Below are positions 42,154 to 51,132 of a DNA stretch of 64,000 nucleotides, in pieces. Below the pieces are notes generated by a model. That model searched no databases. It saw only the letters and a program-made list of their open reading frames with translations, and had not been told where the DNA came from. The stretch's first letter is position 1. Every line of letters begins with the position of its first letter. Both the position numbers and the translations under genes were made by a program. The DNA is taken from NCBI RefSeq assembly GCF_006517175.1, contig NZ_CP041186.1, positions 6,723,074 to 6,787,073 on the forward strand, read 5' to 3'. Source of the DNA: Persicimonas caeni (lineage in GTDB: Bacteria > Myxococcota_A > Bradymonadia > Bradymonadales > Bradymonadaceae).

Positions 42154-44874
42154 CTATTGCGCGGCGGGTTGGAGTTCGTAGGTCTCCACCGCGGCCGCCT
42201 CGACTTCGTCTCGCTCGAAGAGCAGGTCGGTCGGTGTGTTCGACAGCCACTCGTCCATCAGGCTGTTGTAGAACGGTGACTCGCGGTGCAGGTCTTGGCC
42301 ACCAGGCAGCTGGAAGTTGCCGCGCATGCCCTCGTCGGTGGCCCCGAAGACAACCCGGGTCGACGCGCCGGCGGAGTGGCTGTAATCGCCGTCGCGGCCG
42401 CGCGGGTTGGCCACGTCGACGGTGGTGTAGCCCCCGTCGTTCGCATACGGCCCTTCGTCGAATAGCGTGATGCCCGCCGACGAGAAGAGACTCGACAGCG
42501 TCACCGTGTGAATCCTCCCCCACAACCAGTCGCTCGCCGCGGTGCTGCCGAAGAGGTCTTCGAGTTCGGTAGCCGTGGATTCGAGCGCGGCGACCACCAC
42601 ATCGGCGCGTGTCTCGACGGCGGCGTCGGTGGTCACGTCGTCGAAATAGGCGGTGCCGTTGATGAGGGAGTCGGGATCGAGGAAGAGGCGCGACAGTGGG
42701 GACTGGAGGGTGCGCCAGCTTTGGCGAGCGTCATAGTCGTCGGTCGAGGCGAGTTCGTCGGCGAAGGCCGCTTCGGTCAGGTTCGGCAAGAGCACGTGGA
42801 ACGCCGAGCATCCCGCGGCTTCGCCGACCACGCTCTGGTCGTCGACCGGGGCGGCGTCGGCCGGCTGGTCGCCCTGCAAGCCGTCGGGGCACTCGTAGCC
42901 CCAGTTCTCGAGGGTCGTCAGCACCGCGGCAGCCTCGGCAGAGAGCTGATCGCTATTCTCGTTGGCCGTGGTGATGACCTCGGGCAACAGGCGAGCGCCG
43001 TGCAGCGAGTAGACGTCGGCCTGGATGTCGAGCATCGTTTGGGCGGTGTGCGAGCCGCTCTGTGCCTCGAGAAGGTCGACGATGCGGCCGTGGCGAAAGC
43101 CGGGGGCGACGCCGCTTTGCCAGGGCGTGTGACCGTCGTTGGTCGGGTTGCCGTCGGCGAGGCTGCCGTCGAAGTCGTTGTTCGCCGTGGCGATGAATCC
43201 GGCAGGAGGGTTGAGCAGACTGGGGACATCCTCGTCGGCCACATACCCTTGCCATTCGGCGCTGCCGTCGCCGGGAAGGGGGAGCCAATGCGCCAGCTCC
43301 AGCGAGGCCCACGGGCGCTGCGGAATGGCTGCTTGTGGTGCCCAGGCGATATTGCCGTCGGTGTCGATGAAGACCCAGTTCTGGTTGATCGTGCGCACCG
43401 GCGCCAGTGTGTCTCTGGCCTCTTCGACCGAGCCCGCGCGCATCAATTCGAACAAAAAGTCGATGTCGTTACCCGGCTCCTGGGCGACCCATTTGATGGT
43501 GACGGCTTGGCCGGCGGCGACGTCTTTGGAGATCACCGGGCCGTGATGGGGCACCCATTCGTAGGTCTCGGTGACGGAGTCGCCGCCGCTGACCTCGAAG
43601 GTGAAGTCCTTTTGGACGAGCGGAACTTCTTGGCCGTTGAAGATGACCGCGTCGCCGGTCTCGTTGAGCTCCTCGATATAGACGTCGGCCAGGTCGTACA
43701 CCGCGGTGGTCACACCCCAGGCGAGGCTCTCGTTCTGGCCGATGATGACGCCGGGCACCGCCGGAATGCCGGCGCCCGCCGCATGCAGGTCGCCTTGGCC
43801 GTTGGTCTTCGAGTCGAGCTCGACGAAGTGCCAGATGGCCGGGTTCGTGAGCGACAGGTGCGGGTCATTGGCCAGCAGGGCGTTGCCGTCGGCGGTGATA
43901 CCGGGGGAGACGACCCAATTATTCGAGCCGTCCCACTTGCTGCGGGGGCCGAACGCCATCGACGGATTGGCCTGGAGGCGCGCGAGCGCTCCTTTGATGA
44001 CTGAATGGGCCGGGTGCAGGAACTGATGCGCCTGGCGAATGGCCTCGGTGTCAGTCGGCTGCGCGGGCCATTCGATAGAGGTCGTCGGGCTGGCGCCCGA
44101 TGCGCCGAAGATGGTGCTGTCGACGGCCGGCTCAAGGCCGAACAGGTCGCGGGCGAGGTCGCTATCGAGCGCGGCGTAAGCGTCGCCCCGGGCCAAGTCG
44201 GCGTCCGACGAGTCACTGAGTTGGAAGGCGAGCTGCAGGTATAGCGCGATGCTGTCGGCAGGTTCCCAGTCGCGGATATTGTCGCTGTTGACCAGCGGAA
44301 ACTCGTATTCTTCGGTCAGCGTCGCGTCATTCTCTCCGGCGCGCATCTTGTCGAGCCAGGCGTTCACGCCGGTCGAGTAGGCGTCCAAGATCTCGCGTGT
44401 ATGGGGGCTGACCTCGGCCAAATACGCCTCTTCGAGCGGCTCGCCTTGGCGAGTGGCCATCAGTTGGCGAAACGAGCGGTCGCTCGAAAGCCCGGTGGTG
44501 CCGATAACCTCGGCGAGTTGGCCGCGGATCTGGCGGCGGATGAGGTCCATTTGGAAGAAGCGATGTTGGGCGTGGAAGTAGCCCTGGGCGGCAAAACAGT
44601 CGAGGTTGGTCTGGCAGTCGATGTGGACCACTCCGGCGTCGTCGAGCTGGACGGTCACCGGGGCCGAGAGCCCCTCAATCATGATCGCTTGGCCGTCGTC
44701 CGCATCCCCAGGGGCGTCTGCAGCGTCGTCGCCGTCTGCGACATCACCCACGTCGACGGCCGCGTCGGGCTGCGGGTCTTCATCATCGTTGTCATCGTCG
44801 CAAGCCGGCGCGACCAGCGCCCCAAAAGCCAAGATGGCTACTGCAAGGAAATGTGTGCGTAGAGAGTTCTGCAT
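42154..44874 (-). CDS. Penicillin acylase family lipoprotein (Ntn hydrolase)
   Basis: 906 residues. Signal with lipobox 'ALVAPAC', Asp-rich linker to ~65, then the S45 family precursor: alpha chain, spacer and a beta chain beginning at catalytic Ser317 in 'KWDGSNNWVVSP', where autocleavage would occur. Further family motifs: 'LLANDPHLSLTNPAIWHFVEL', 'IGQNESLAWGVTTA', 'NWVFIDTDGNIAW', 'NNDFDG'. Members hydrolyse penicillin G, acyl-homoserine lactones or other amides. The substrate here is unknown; quorum-signal acylase is one option. Surface-anchored. Confidence 0.93.
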   Translation of the reverse strand: MQNSLRTHFLAVAILAFGALVAPACDDDNDDEDPQPDAAVDVGDVADGDDAADAPGDADDGQAIMIEGLSAPVTVQLDDAGVVHIDCQTNLDCFAAQGYFHAQHRFFQMDLIRRQIRGQLAEVIGTTGLSSDRSFRQLMATRQGEPLEEAYLAEVSPHTREILDAYSTGVNAWLDKMRAGENDATLTEEYEFPLVNSDNIRDWEPADSIALYLQLAFQLSDSSDADLARGDAYAALDSDLARDLFGLEPAVDSTIFGASGASPTTSIEWPAQPTDTEAIRQAHQFLHPAHSVIKGALARLQANPSMAFGPRSKWDGSNNWVVSPGITADGNALLANDPHLSLTNPAIWHFVELDSKTNGQGDLHAAGAGIPAVPGVIIGQNESLAWGVTTAVYDLADVYIEELNETGDAVIFNGQEVPLVQKDFTFEVSGGDSVTETYEWVPHHGPVISKDVAAGQAVTIKWVAQEPGNDIDFLFELMRAGSVEEARDTLAPVRTINQNWVFIDTDGNIAWAPQAAIPQRPWASLELAHWLPLPGDGSAEWQGYVADEDVPSLLNPPAGFIATANNDFDGSLADGNPTNDGHTPWQSGVAPGFRHGRIVDLLEAQSGSHTAQTMLDIQADVYSLHGARLLPEVITTANENSDQLSAEAAAVLTTLENWGYECPDGLQGDQPADAAPVDDQSVVGEAAGCSAFHVLLPNLTEAAFADELASTDDYDARQSWRTLQSPLSRLFLDPDSLINGTAYFDDVTTDAAVETRADVVVAALESTATELEDLFGSTAASDWLWGRIHTVTLSSLFSSAGITLFDEGPYANDGGYTTVDVANPRGRDGDYSHSAGASTRVVFGATDEGMRGNFQLPGGQDLHRESPFYNSLMDEWLSNTPTDLLFERDEVEAAAVETYELQPAAQ

Positions 44875-44975
44875 CGCGGCCTCGCTTTTTATTCATTTGG
44901 TAAATCATCAGAGTACAAGCGAAGCTATGCACAAATTCCACGAGTTCGAGCGCCGAGGAGCCCAGCACGATGGGT

Positions 44976-45608
44976 CTATACGGTAGTCGACCAGCCTTTT
45001 TCGTCGCCGCGCACCATCTGCTCGAGCTCGTAGCGCGGGTAGACGTACTCGTGCATGAACTGCAGCGTGGTCTCGGCCAGCCCGCGCACCATCTGCTCGA
45101 CGGTTTCGTCGTTGCAGGTGCCGTCCTCGTTGAAGACGTTTCGCACGCCGGCCACCGAGATGGGGCTGGGGAGCACCAGCGCGCCGACGTGGCCGCACAT
45201 GCCGCGCATCTGCTCGAGCGTCTTGATGGCACCGATGCGGCCCGAGGCGACGCCGAGCAGGGCGACCGGCTTGCCTTTGAGCGCGGAGGGAAAGCCGAGG
45301 TTCTCGACGATCAATTTGGTCATCGCGGTGAATGTGCCGTGGTACTCGGGAGAGGCGAGGACGACTGCTCCGCTGGCCTTGACCGCTTCGGTCAGACGCT
45401 TGGCGTCGTCGGTTTCGGGTTGGCCCGGGAAGCTCAGGTCGAGTTCGCGAGCGTCGAAGTGCACGACCTTGACGCCGCGCTTGTCGAGCTCGTCGTTCAC
45501 CAGCGCCAGCACCTTCGAGGTGTAGTTGTTCGGGCGGCTGGTTCCCGAGATGGTGACGATCTGCTTTTTGGGCTTCTTAGACACTTTGGACGTGGCGGCC
45601 ACGTGCAT
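44976..45608 (-). CDS. NADPH-dependent FMN reductase (flavodoxin-like)
   Basis: 210 residues. 'VTISGTSRPNNYTSKVLALV' binds the FMN phosphate, and 'VLASPEYHGTFTAMTKLIVENL' is the family signature (SPEYxxxxxxxxKxxxD-like). 'LLGVASGRIGAIKTLEQMR' follows. Reduces FMN, azo dyes or quinones. The ATG touches the AGGAG ribosome site, so the in-frame GTG two codons later may be the real start. 101 bp upstream of the acylase gene on the same strand. Confidence 0.88.
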   Translation of the reverse strand: MHVAATSKVSKKPKKQIVTISGTSRPNNYTSKVLALVNDELDKRGVKVVHFDARELDLSFPGQPETDDAKRLTEAVKASGAVVLASPEYHGTFTAMTKLIVENLGFPSALKGKPVALLGVASGRIGAIKTLEQMRGMCGHVGALVLPSPISVAGVRNVFNEDGTCNDETVEQMVRGLAETTLQFMHEYVYPRYELEQMVRGDEKGWSTTV

Positions 45609-45631
45609 CTCCTGGGTAAGAGGCTCGGAGG

Positions 45632-46426
45632 TTAACGATTCAAACGCGCGGCGATGGAGCGGACGAGCTTGCGCGGGGAGAAGCGCACCATCGTCGCGCC
45701 AAACTTGTTCTTGAGGCCGGGGATGGCCACTGTCTTGCCTCGCTGCATGGACAGGTAGGCGTGCTCGGCGACCGACTCGACGGTGGCGACGCCCGACTTG
45801 AACAGCAAGGTGTCGTCGTTAGATGCCTCCTCGGCAAATTCGGTGCTCGTCGCCCCGGGGCAATGGGCGGTAGCGGTCACGCCGGTGCCTTCGAGCTCGT
45901 GGGCGATGCCCTCGGTAAAGGAGAGCACGTACGCCTTGGTCGCATAGTAGACCGACATGTAGGGCCCGGGTTGGAAGGCGGCGGTCGACGCGATGTTGAG
46001 GATGCGGCCGAAGCCGCGCGCGAGCATGCCCGGAAGGAACCTGTGCGTCAGGTCGGTCAGCGCGACGACGTTCACCTCGACCTGGTCGAGTTCGCGAACG
46101 CGGTCGAGTTCGTGGAACGGACCGTTGCTGCCGAAGCCGGCGTTGTTGACCAGGTAGTCGACGTTCACGTCGTCGGCGTCGAGCCGCTCGAAGAGGGCGG
46201 TGCGCGCCTCGGCATCGGCCAGGTCGCACGGCTCGACGCGCACGTCGATGTCGTACTCGGCCTGCAAGGCTTCGGCGAGTTCCTCGAGGCGCTCTTGGCG
46301 CCGGGCGACGACCACCAGGTCGATTCCATCGGCCGCGAAATGCCGGCACAACTCGCGGCCGATGCCGCTGGAGGCGCCGGTCACCAGGGCGCGTCGGTTC
46401 TGCGTCTGCATCGATTTAGACATCAT
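45632..46426 (-). CDS. Short-chain dehydrogenase/reductase
   Basis: 264 residues. 'ALVTGASSGIGRELC' (NAD(P) binding), 'VVVARRQERL' (Arg suggests NADP), 'LVNNAGFGSNGPF', Ser in 'RILNIASTAAFQ' and catalytic Tyr-Lys in 'YYATKAYVLSF'. Classical SDR; substrate unknown, similar to DltE/YqjQ-type proteins. Start at tandem ATGs with GAGAG just upstream, exact codon uncertain by one. Confidence 0.92.
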   Translation of the reverse strand: MMSKSMQTQNRRALVTGASSGIGRELCRHFAADGIDLVVVARRQERLEELAEALQAEYDIDVRVEPCDLADAEARTALFERLDADDVNVDYLVNNAGFGSNGPFHELDRVRELDQVEVNVVALTDLTHRFLPGMLARGFGRILNIASTAAFQPGPYMSVYYATKAYVLSFTEGIAHELEGTGVTATAHCPGATSTEFAEEASNDDTLLFKSGVATVESVAEHAYLSMQRGKTVAIPGLKNKFGATMVRFSPRKLVRSIAARLNR

Positions 46427-46608
46427 CTCTCTCGCTGGTCGGTCGGGATTTACCACTGCACGCGGCGACCCTAGCGCGTCTTCGACGCGGGTCGCAAGCT
46501 GTAGCAAGTCAGTGGCGAATCGCTCGTGTATCGCTCGGATGGTTGATTGCATCTTAAGGGGGCGAGGAGTCGCGCCGATCATGCCGACCACAACTCACCG
46601 GAGATGTT

Positions 46609-47211
46609 ATGAGTCAGAGAACACGACACGCTCGAAGAGAGGGGCGGCACCGGTTGCTCGTCACCGAGGGCGTCCTCTTTCCGTCGACGCGCCTGCAGTT
46701 TCACTTCATTGATCCGCAGCGACGGGCCCTGGTGCGACAGGCGATGCTCGAGGAGGGCAGGTTGCTGCTTCGGCCGAAGGACGAGTCCTTCGAGAGTGAC
46801 ATCGCCACGCTTGCAGAGATTGTCGATTACTTGGAGTTCTCGCCGCAACGCACGGCGGTGACGCTCGGAGGCATCGAGCGTGTGCGCCTGGTCGGGGTCG
46901 AACCGCGCGAGGGACATGCGATGGCGACTTGGAGGCGTGTCGACGAACTCGTCTCCGACTGCATTGCGTGCAACTCGCTCGTCGCCGACATCTTGGGCAC
47001 GCTCGACCATCTGTCCAAACAGGGCGTGGAGCTTGCCGGCGAGGTGGCGTCGATGGCCGCTGAAGCACGCGACCCTTCTGCGGTGGCCGATATCGTCGGC
47101 TCGGTCACCTTCGAGCGCGGCCGCGACCAACTCGAGCACCTGGCCCAGATCAACGTCTATCAACGGTTGGTTGCGGTGCACAGTCGGCTCGTGACGATTG
47201 TGAATGCCTGA
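46609..47211 (+). CDS. LON substrate-binding domain protein
   Basis: 200 residues, GGAG eight bases before the ATG. 'LLVTEGVLFPSTRLQFHFIDPQRRALVRQAMLEEGRLLLRPKD' matches the N-terminal beta domain of Lon protease, and the C-terminal ~90 residues are helical. There is no AAA+ or protease domain, as in the stand-alone bacterial LON-domain proteins whose function is unclear. Confidence 0.7.
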   Translation: MSQRTRHARREGRHRLLVTEGVLFPSTRLQFHFIDPQRRALVRQAMLEEGRLLLRPKDESFESDIATLAEIVDYLEFSPQRTAVTLGGIERVRLVGVEPREGHAMATWRRVDELVSDCIACNSLVADILGTLDHLSKQGVELAGEVASMAAEARDPSAVADIVGSVTFERGRDQLEHLAQINVYQRLVAVHSRLVTIVNA

Positions 47212-47376
47212 TTGTCACACATACGCTGCTGGCACGGTATGATTTTTGCTCTCTTTCAGGTGTATGTTCAGAATCCTTTGGGACTCGCCGCTGCGCACAT
47301 CGCAACTGGCGGGAAAAAATTTCACCTAGTCGCACCTGTCCGCAGAATTTGCGCCTAACACTACGATTGAGAGCAC

Positions 47377-48423
47377 ATGCACCGGCAAAATGATTCGCTG
47401 CCTTCGGATTTTTCACGACTCCACTGTGACGAGGCCTCGCAGTGTCTGTATTTCGAGATTTTGTCCACCATGGATGAGGCCGTCATGGTGATCGATGACG
47501 AGGCGCGCGAGCTCGTCTTCATCAACGTGGCCGCCCGCGATTTGGCGGCCAGCGCAGGCATCGCGGCAACCTATGAAGCGGTGAGCACGAGGGTGCTGCC
47601 GCGGGAGGGCGCCGAGACGGCCGGTGACTCGTCGCGCATGTGTGAGATCGAACTCGACGGGCGCGTCTTCTCGTGCAGCATTCAAAACGAATGCGGCCCG
47701 TATCGGGTCGTGTTGCTGCGTGATGAGACCGACCGACGCCGCCTGGAGCAGCTGGCTGCGTCGGTCAACACCACCGAGCACATCGACCGGGTATTTGCCG
47801 GGATTCGCCACGAAATTGGCAATCCCATCAATGCCCTCAAGATGACCCTGACGGTGCTCCAGCGCAATCTCGAGCGCTTCGACCGCGAGGCGATCGTCGA
47901 GTACGTGGAGCGTTCGCTGACGGACGTGGCCCGCGTGGAGTACCTGCTGCGCTCCCTGCGTAATTTCAACATGGTCGAGGACCCCGAGCCCGAGCAGCTC
48001 GACTTGGCCGACTTCCTGGCTCAGTTCTTGGCGCTGGCGGCGGGCGACTTTCCTTCCATTACCCACCATGTAGACGCGGACGCTCGGGTGGTCCGAGCCG
48101 ACCCCCGCGCCCTCCAGCAGATTCTCATCAACCTGTTGTCGAACGCCTCAGACGCCATCGAAGACGTCGACGAGCCCCGAATCGAGATTCGCGCGGGCCG
48201 CGACGGTGAGCGAGTTGTCCTCGAAGTGAGTGACAACGGACAAGGCATGGATGAGGAGACCCTCCAGAAGCTGTTCGAGCCCTTCTTTACGACCAAGCAG
48301 AAGGGCACCGGTCTGGGCATGGTCATCGTTCAGAAGATGATGGCGCGCATGGGCGGAGAGGTCGGCGTGCAGAGCCATCTCGGCCAGGGAACGACGTTCA
48401 CGCTGCAACTGCCAGCAGTCTGA
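47377..48423 (+). CDS. Cytoplasmic PAS-type sensor histidine kinase
   Basis: 348 residues, no membrane span. N-terminal PAS-like domain (~25-125; EILSTMDEAVMVIDDEARELVFINVAA), phospho-acceptor His145 in 'GIRHEIGNPINALKMTL', N box 'NLLSNASDAIED', G1 'DNGQGMDEE', F box 'FEPFFTTKQKGTGLGM'. NtrB/AtoS-like HisKA type. It is followed 130 bp later by a response regulator gene, so the two likely form a pair. Confidence 0.93.
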   Translation: MHRQNDSLPSDFSRLHCDEASQCLYFEILSTMDEAVMVIDDEARELVFINVAARDLAASAGIAATYEAVSTRVLPREGAETAGDSSRMCEIELDGRVFSCSIQNECGPYRVVLLRDETDRRRLEQLAASVNTTEHIDRVFAGIRHEIGNPINALKMTLTVLQRNLERFDREAIVEYVERSLTDVARVEYLLRSLRNFNMVEDPEPEQLDLADFLAQFLALAAGDFPSITHHVDADARVVRADPRALQQILINLLSNASDAIEDVDEPRIEIRAGRDGERVVLEVSDNGQGMDEETLQKLFEPFFTTKQKGTGLGMVIVQKMMARMGGEVGVQSHLGQGTTFTLQLPAV

Positions 48424-48455
48424 ACTCGGCCGCGTTTCAGCACCCGGTCTTCGGG

Positions 48456-48471
48456 TGGCATGAATTTGGCA
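48456..48471 (+). promoter_or_regulatory. Possible sigma-54 promoter before the response regulator
   Basis: TGGCATGAATTTGGCA has correct GG/GC phase and one mismatch in the -12 element (TGGCA for TTGCA). It lies ~82 bp before the regulator ATG. Weaker than the two other sites. Confidence 0.3.
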
Positions 48472-48552
48472 GGGTATGGCGTGTAGCGGATAGACAACTT
48501 GCACGAGGCGCGGATTTCACCGTGTCGGCACAACAAACGCCGGGTGGCACGC

Positions 48553-49755
48553 ATGAAGAATGTTCTGATTGTTGATGACGAAGAATCGTTTCTCAAGAGC
48601 TTGATCGATGGCTTGGAAGCCTACTCGGCGGACTTGCGCGTGTGGACGGCCTTCGATGGCTGCGAGGCTATCGAACTGCTCGAAGACACCCCCATCGACC
48701 TGGTCGTGACCGACCTGAAGATGCCGCAGGTCAACGGCTTCGAGTTGCTCGAGCATATCAACCGCGAATTCCCCAGCCTGCCCGTGCTGGTCATGACTGC
48801 CTTCGGGTCGCGCAAGATTGCTCGCAAGTTGAGCGAGTTGGGTGTGAGCCAGTTTTTGGACAAGCCCGTCGACTTCGACCACCTGGTCAGCCGGATCTTC
48901 GACCAGCTCGACGCACGCTCTCGCGGGCGCATCAAGGGCATCGCGCTGCCCACGTTCCTGCAGCTCATCGAGATGGAGAAGAAGACCTGCACCCTGCAGG
49001 TACGCTCCGGTGACGACATCGGTCTGCTCTACTTTCTGAAGGGAGAGTTGATCAACGCCGAGATCAGCGGCGCCGACGGCGAAGAGGCAGCCTCGGAGAT
49101 CGTGACCTGGCAGAAGCCCGATATCGCGCTCGACGGAGTCCTTCGCAAGCAAAAGCGCACTATCCACACGAAGCTCGGGCCGCTGCTCATGGAGGCGTAC
49201 CGTCTGCTGGACGAGCGTGGTGCCGGCCTCGAGGACGAAGAGTCGGAGGTCGAGTTCGACCTGGGCCTCGACGCAGCTTCCGGGGCTTCGGAGCCGGAGG
49301 TGCTGTCGGCGCAGGCTGCCAACTCAGATGTGGACGCGTCTGCGTCGACTGCGTCGTCGAGGCAGTTGCGTATGGCTCTCGAAGGCTTGGCGTCCTTGGA
49401 GGGATTCGTCGGCGCCGGCGTCTTCTCGCCGAGTGGCGAGGCGCTCGCGTTGCTCGTGGACGAAGCCGAGCAGGCTCGCCTCGTCGAGGTGGGCGGGCAG
49501 GCCGATGCAGTGCTCGGTGTCGCCGGGGCGGCGGCGTCAGCCGCAGGCAGCGCAGGAGGGCCACTGATTCACATCGACGGTGATGATGCACACATTTTGA
49601 TGTGTACCCTCGACCTCGATGGTGATGGTCGCCCCTCCGAATCGGCTGGAGCTTTTGCTCACGCCGTGCTCATCCTCGCCGATGATAGCGACTTGGGCAG
49701 GGCGAAGAAGACGCTGAGTTCGGTGAGCGTCCACGTCGGCTCTCGGGTGGCATAG
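48553..49755 (+). CDS. Response regulator with DUF4388 and roadblock-like domain
   Basis: 400 residues. Receiver domain to ~125 with acidic pocket 'IVDDEESF', phospho-acceptor Asp54 in 'LVVTDLKMPQVNGFELL', Thr in 'VLVMTAFGS', Lys in 'LDKPVDF'. Then DUF4388/PATAN (~130-215; KGIALPTFLQLIEMEKKTCTLQV...GLLYFLKGELINAEI), an acidic Ser/Ala linker, and a C-terminal domain like roadblock/LC7 (LEGLASLEGFVGAGVFSPSGEAL), known to regulate Ras-like GTPases. No DNA-binding domain, so output is through protein contacts. Adjacent to its likely kinase. Confidence 0.9.
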   Translation: MKNVLIVDDEESFLKSLIDGLEAYSADLRVWTAFDGCEAIELLEDTPIDLVVTDLKMPQVNGFELLEHINREFPSLPVLVMTAFGSRKIARKLSELGVSQFLDKPVDFDHLVSRIFDQLDARSRGRIKGIALPTFLQLIEMEKKTCTLQVRSGDDIGLLYFLKGELINAEISGADGEEAASEIVTWQKPDIALDGVLRKQKRTIHTKLGPLLMEAYRLLDERGAGLEDEESEVEFDLGLDAASGASEPEVLSAQAANSDVDASASTASSRQLRMALEGLASLEGFVGAGVFSPSGEALALLVDEAEQARLVEVGGQADAVLGVAGAAASAAGSAGGPLIHIDGDDAHILMCTLDLDGDGRPSESAGAFAHAVLILADDSDLGRAKKTLSSVSVHVGSRVA

Positions 49756-49783
49756 AGCCAAGATGACAGTGAGGACTGAGCAA

Positions 49784-50173
49784 ATGACTCGTCTATTCGT
49801 CTATGGAACACTTCGCCCCTCCGAGAGCCGGTGGCCGGCCATCGAGGAGTTCGTGGCTCGTGCCGAGCCGGCCAAGCTCGAAGGCTTTCGGATGCATGCG
49901 CTACCCGAGGGGTACCCTGCCATCGAACCGGGGCAGGGCGAGGTCATCGGAACGCTGCTCCATCTGGAGCCGGCACTCGTCGTCGCCGCATTGGCGAAGG
50001 CCGACCAGATCGAAGGGTATATCGAGGGCTCTCCCGATTCGCTGTACGAACGCGTCGTGGTCGACGTGGGCGGCGCGGACGCCTACACCTACGTGTACCA
50101 TCCGAACCGGCGCGACCATTTGCATACTCGTGGCCGACTCATCGAGAGCGGCGACTGGTTAAATCGAGGCTGA
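49784..50173 (+). CDS. Gamma-glutamylcyclotransferase-like (GGACT/AIG2) protein
   Basis: 129 residues. 'RLFVYGTLRPSESRWP' is the family's substrate loop (YGTLR/xxG), 'GEVIGTLLHLEP' carries the usual core strands, and a Glu in 'DQIEGYIEGSPDSLYER' fits the catalytic acid. Substrate could be a gamma-glutamyl or epsilon-linked amine. The start was chosen for GAGGA eight bases upstream. The 3' end overlaps the convergent CIA30 gene by 15 bp. Confidence 0.85.
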   Translation: MTRLFVYGTLRPSESRWPAIEEFVARAEPAKLEGFRMHALPEGYPAIEPGQGEVIGTLLHLEPALVVAALAKADQIEGYIEGSPDSLYERVVVDVGGADAYTYVYHPNRRDHLHTRGRLIESGDWLNRG

Positions 50174-50701
50174 CCGGTGTAGGCGCACGCGTGCTAGGTC
50201 GATACGAAAGGGGCCGTCTTGCTTGTCGGAGATGAGTACTCCGACGGATCGGATGCGTGTCGGGTCGAGGCGGGCCCCGGCGGACAAGTGCGTGCCGCGT
50301 CGCCACAGTTCGAAATCAGTGAAGGGGAGTACGAGTTCGGTCCAAGGGCCTGATGGCGGCTCGAATGGGTGGCGCCAACTCGATTTCGGTGGTGTGTCGT
50401 CGGTGCGCACGGTGAATTTGTAGCGGTGTCCGTCACCGCGAACGAGCAGTCGAAAGGCGTCGAGGTCATCGAAGTCGGTGACGCCGCGGTCGTCGTCGAC
50501 GAGGCGGGCGGAGCAGAATCCTCCGTTATTCGCCAGGGATACGATTCCCTCGAAGCGAAGAAAGCCCCGTTCGGCCTCACCGTAGTCGACGGGGGCGTCG
50601 ACCCAGTGGACGTGGCTGTGGGAGCGACCTCCCATGACGGGGTCATCTACGGTTTTCCATTCCTCGACGGAGCGGGCGGCGTCGAAGTCGACATGATTCA
50701 T
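50159..50701 (-). CDS. CIA30-family protein
   Basis: 180 residues. 'WKTVDDPVMGGRSHSHVHW', 'FEGIVSLANNGGFCSAR', 'YKFTVRTDD' and 'FTDFELWRRGTHL' match the NADH:ubiquinone oxidoreductase intermediate-associated protein 30 domain, a jelly-roll fold; bacterial members are of unknown role. Its ATG overlaps the stop codon of the ferredoxin gene (ATGA), so the proteins are made together. Confidence 0.88.
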   Translation of the reverse strand: MNHVDFDAARSVEEWKTVDDPVMGGRSHSHVHWVDAPVDYGEAERGFLRFEGIVSLANNGGFCSARLVDDDRGVTDFDDLDAFRLLVRGDGHRYKFTVRTDDTPPKSSWRHPFEPPSGPWTELVLPFTDFELWRRGTHLSAGARLDPTRIRSVGVLISDKQDGPFRIDLARVRLHRSASI

Positions 50702-51033
50702 CGGATGGGCTCCTCGTCCGTGTGCTGTCCCCAGAAGCCCGGGTATTTGGTGACCTTCAGGTCGTCTTCGACTCGAATCTGGCAAGCGAGTCGAAGTCCC
50801 GAGGAGGGGTCGTGCGGCGGAAAGTCGAGCCGCCAGCGCTCACGGGCGGTCTTCTCGCCGACGGTCCCCTCGACGATCTCGACGGCGCAGGTGCCGCAAG
50901 TTCCGAAGCCGCGGCAGTTCAGCCACTGGGCGTTGTCGTTGTGTGGGGTTTCGCCGGCGCGAAGCAGTACGTCGCGCAGGCGCTCGCCTGCTTCGCATTC
51001 GATAAGATGACCGTTGAACTCGACTTTCGGCAT
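50698..51033 (-). CDS. Plant-type [2Fe-2S] ferredoxin
   Basis: 111 residues. Cluster Cys ligands in 'NCRGFGTCGTCAVEI' (C-x5-C-x2-C) and 'LRLACQIRV' (fourth Cys) with the beta-grasp frame 'VEFNGHLIECEAGERLRDVLLRAGE'. Soluble electron carrier. First gene of a coupled pair with the CIA30 gene, divergent from the deacetylase gene. Confidence 0.92.
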   Translation of the reverse strand: MPKVEFNGHLIECEAGERLRDVLLRAGETPHNDNAQWLNCRGFGTCGTCAVEIVEGTVGEKTARERWRLDFPPHDPSSGLRLACQIRVEDDLKVTKYPGFWGQHTDEEPIR

Positions 51034-51132
51034 GACGGGTCTCTGCGGTTATGGTGTCGAAGGTCAAATGATACGTTCGCACGTGGCGCACATCTTAAAG
51101 ATGCACGCCAAGGCGGCTTCGTTACCTCACCG

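Noticed and set aside
42508-44004. 498-codon plus-strand frame opposite the penicillin acylase gene
   Set aside because: Antisense of a gene with intact catalytic motifs.
47212-47250. Sigma-54-like TGGCAC...TTGCT before the PAS kinase
   Set aside because: The two elements are five bases too far apart.
50722-51132. N-terminal extension of the deacetylase frame
   Set aside because: It is antisense to the ferredoxin gene; the conserved HDAC region begins at 51133.
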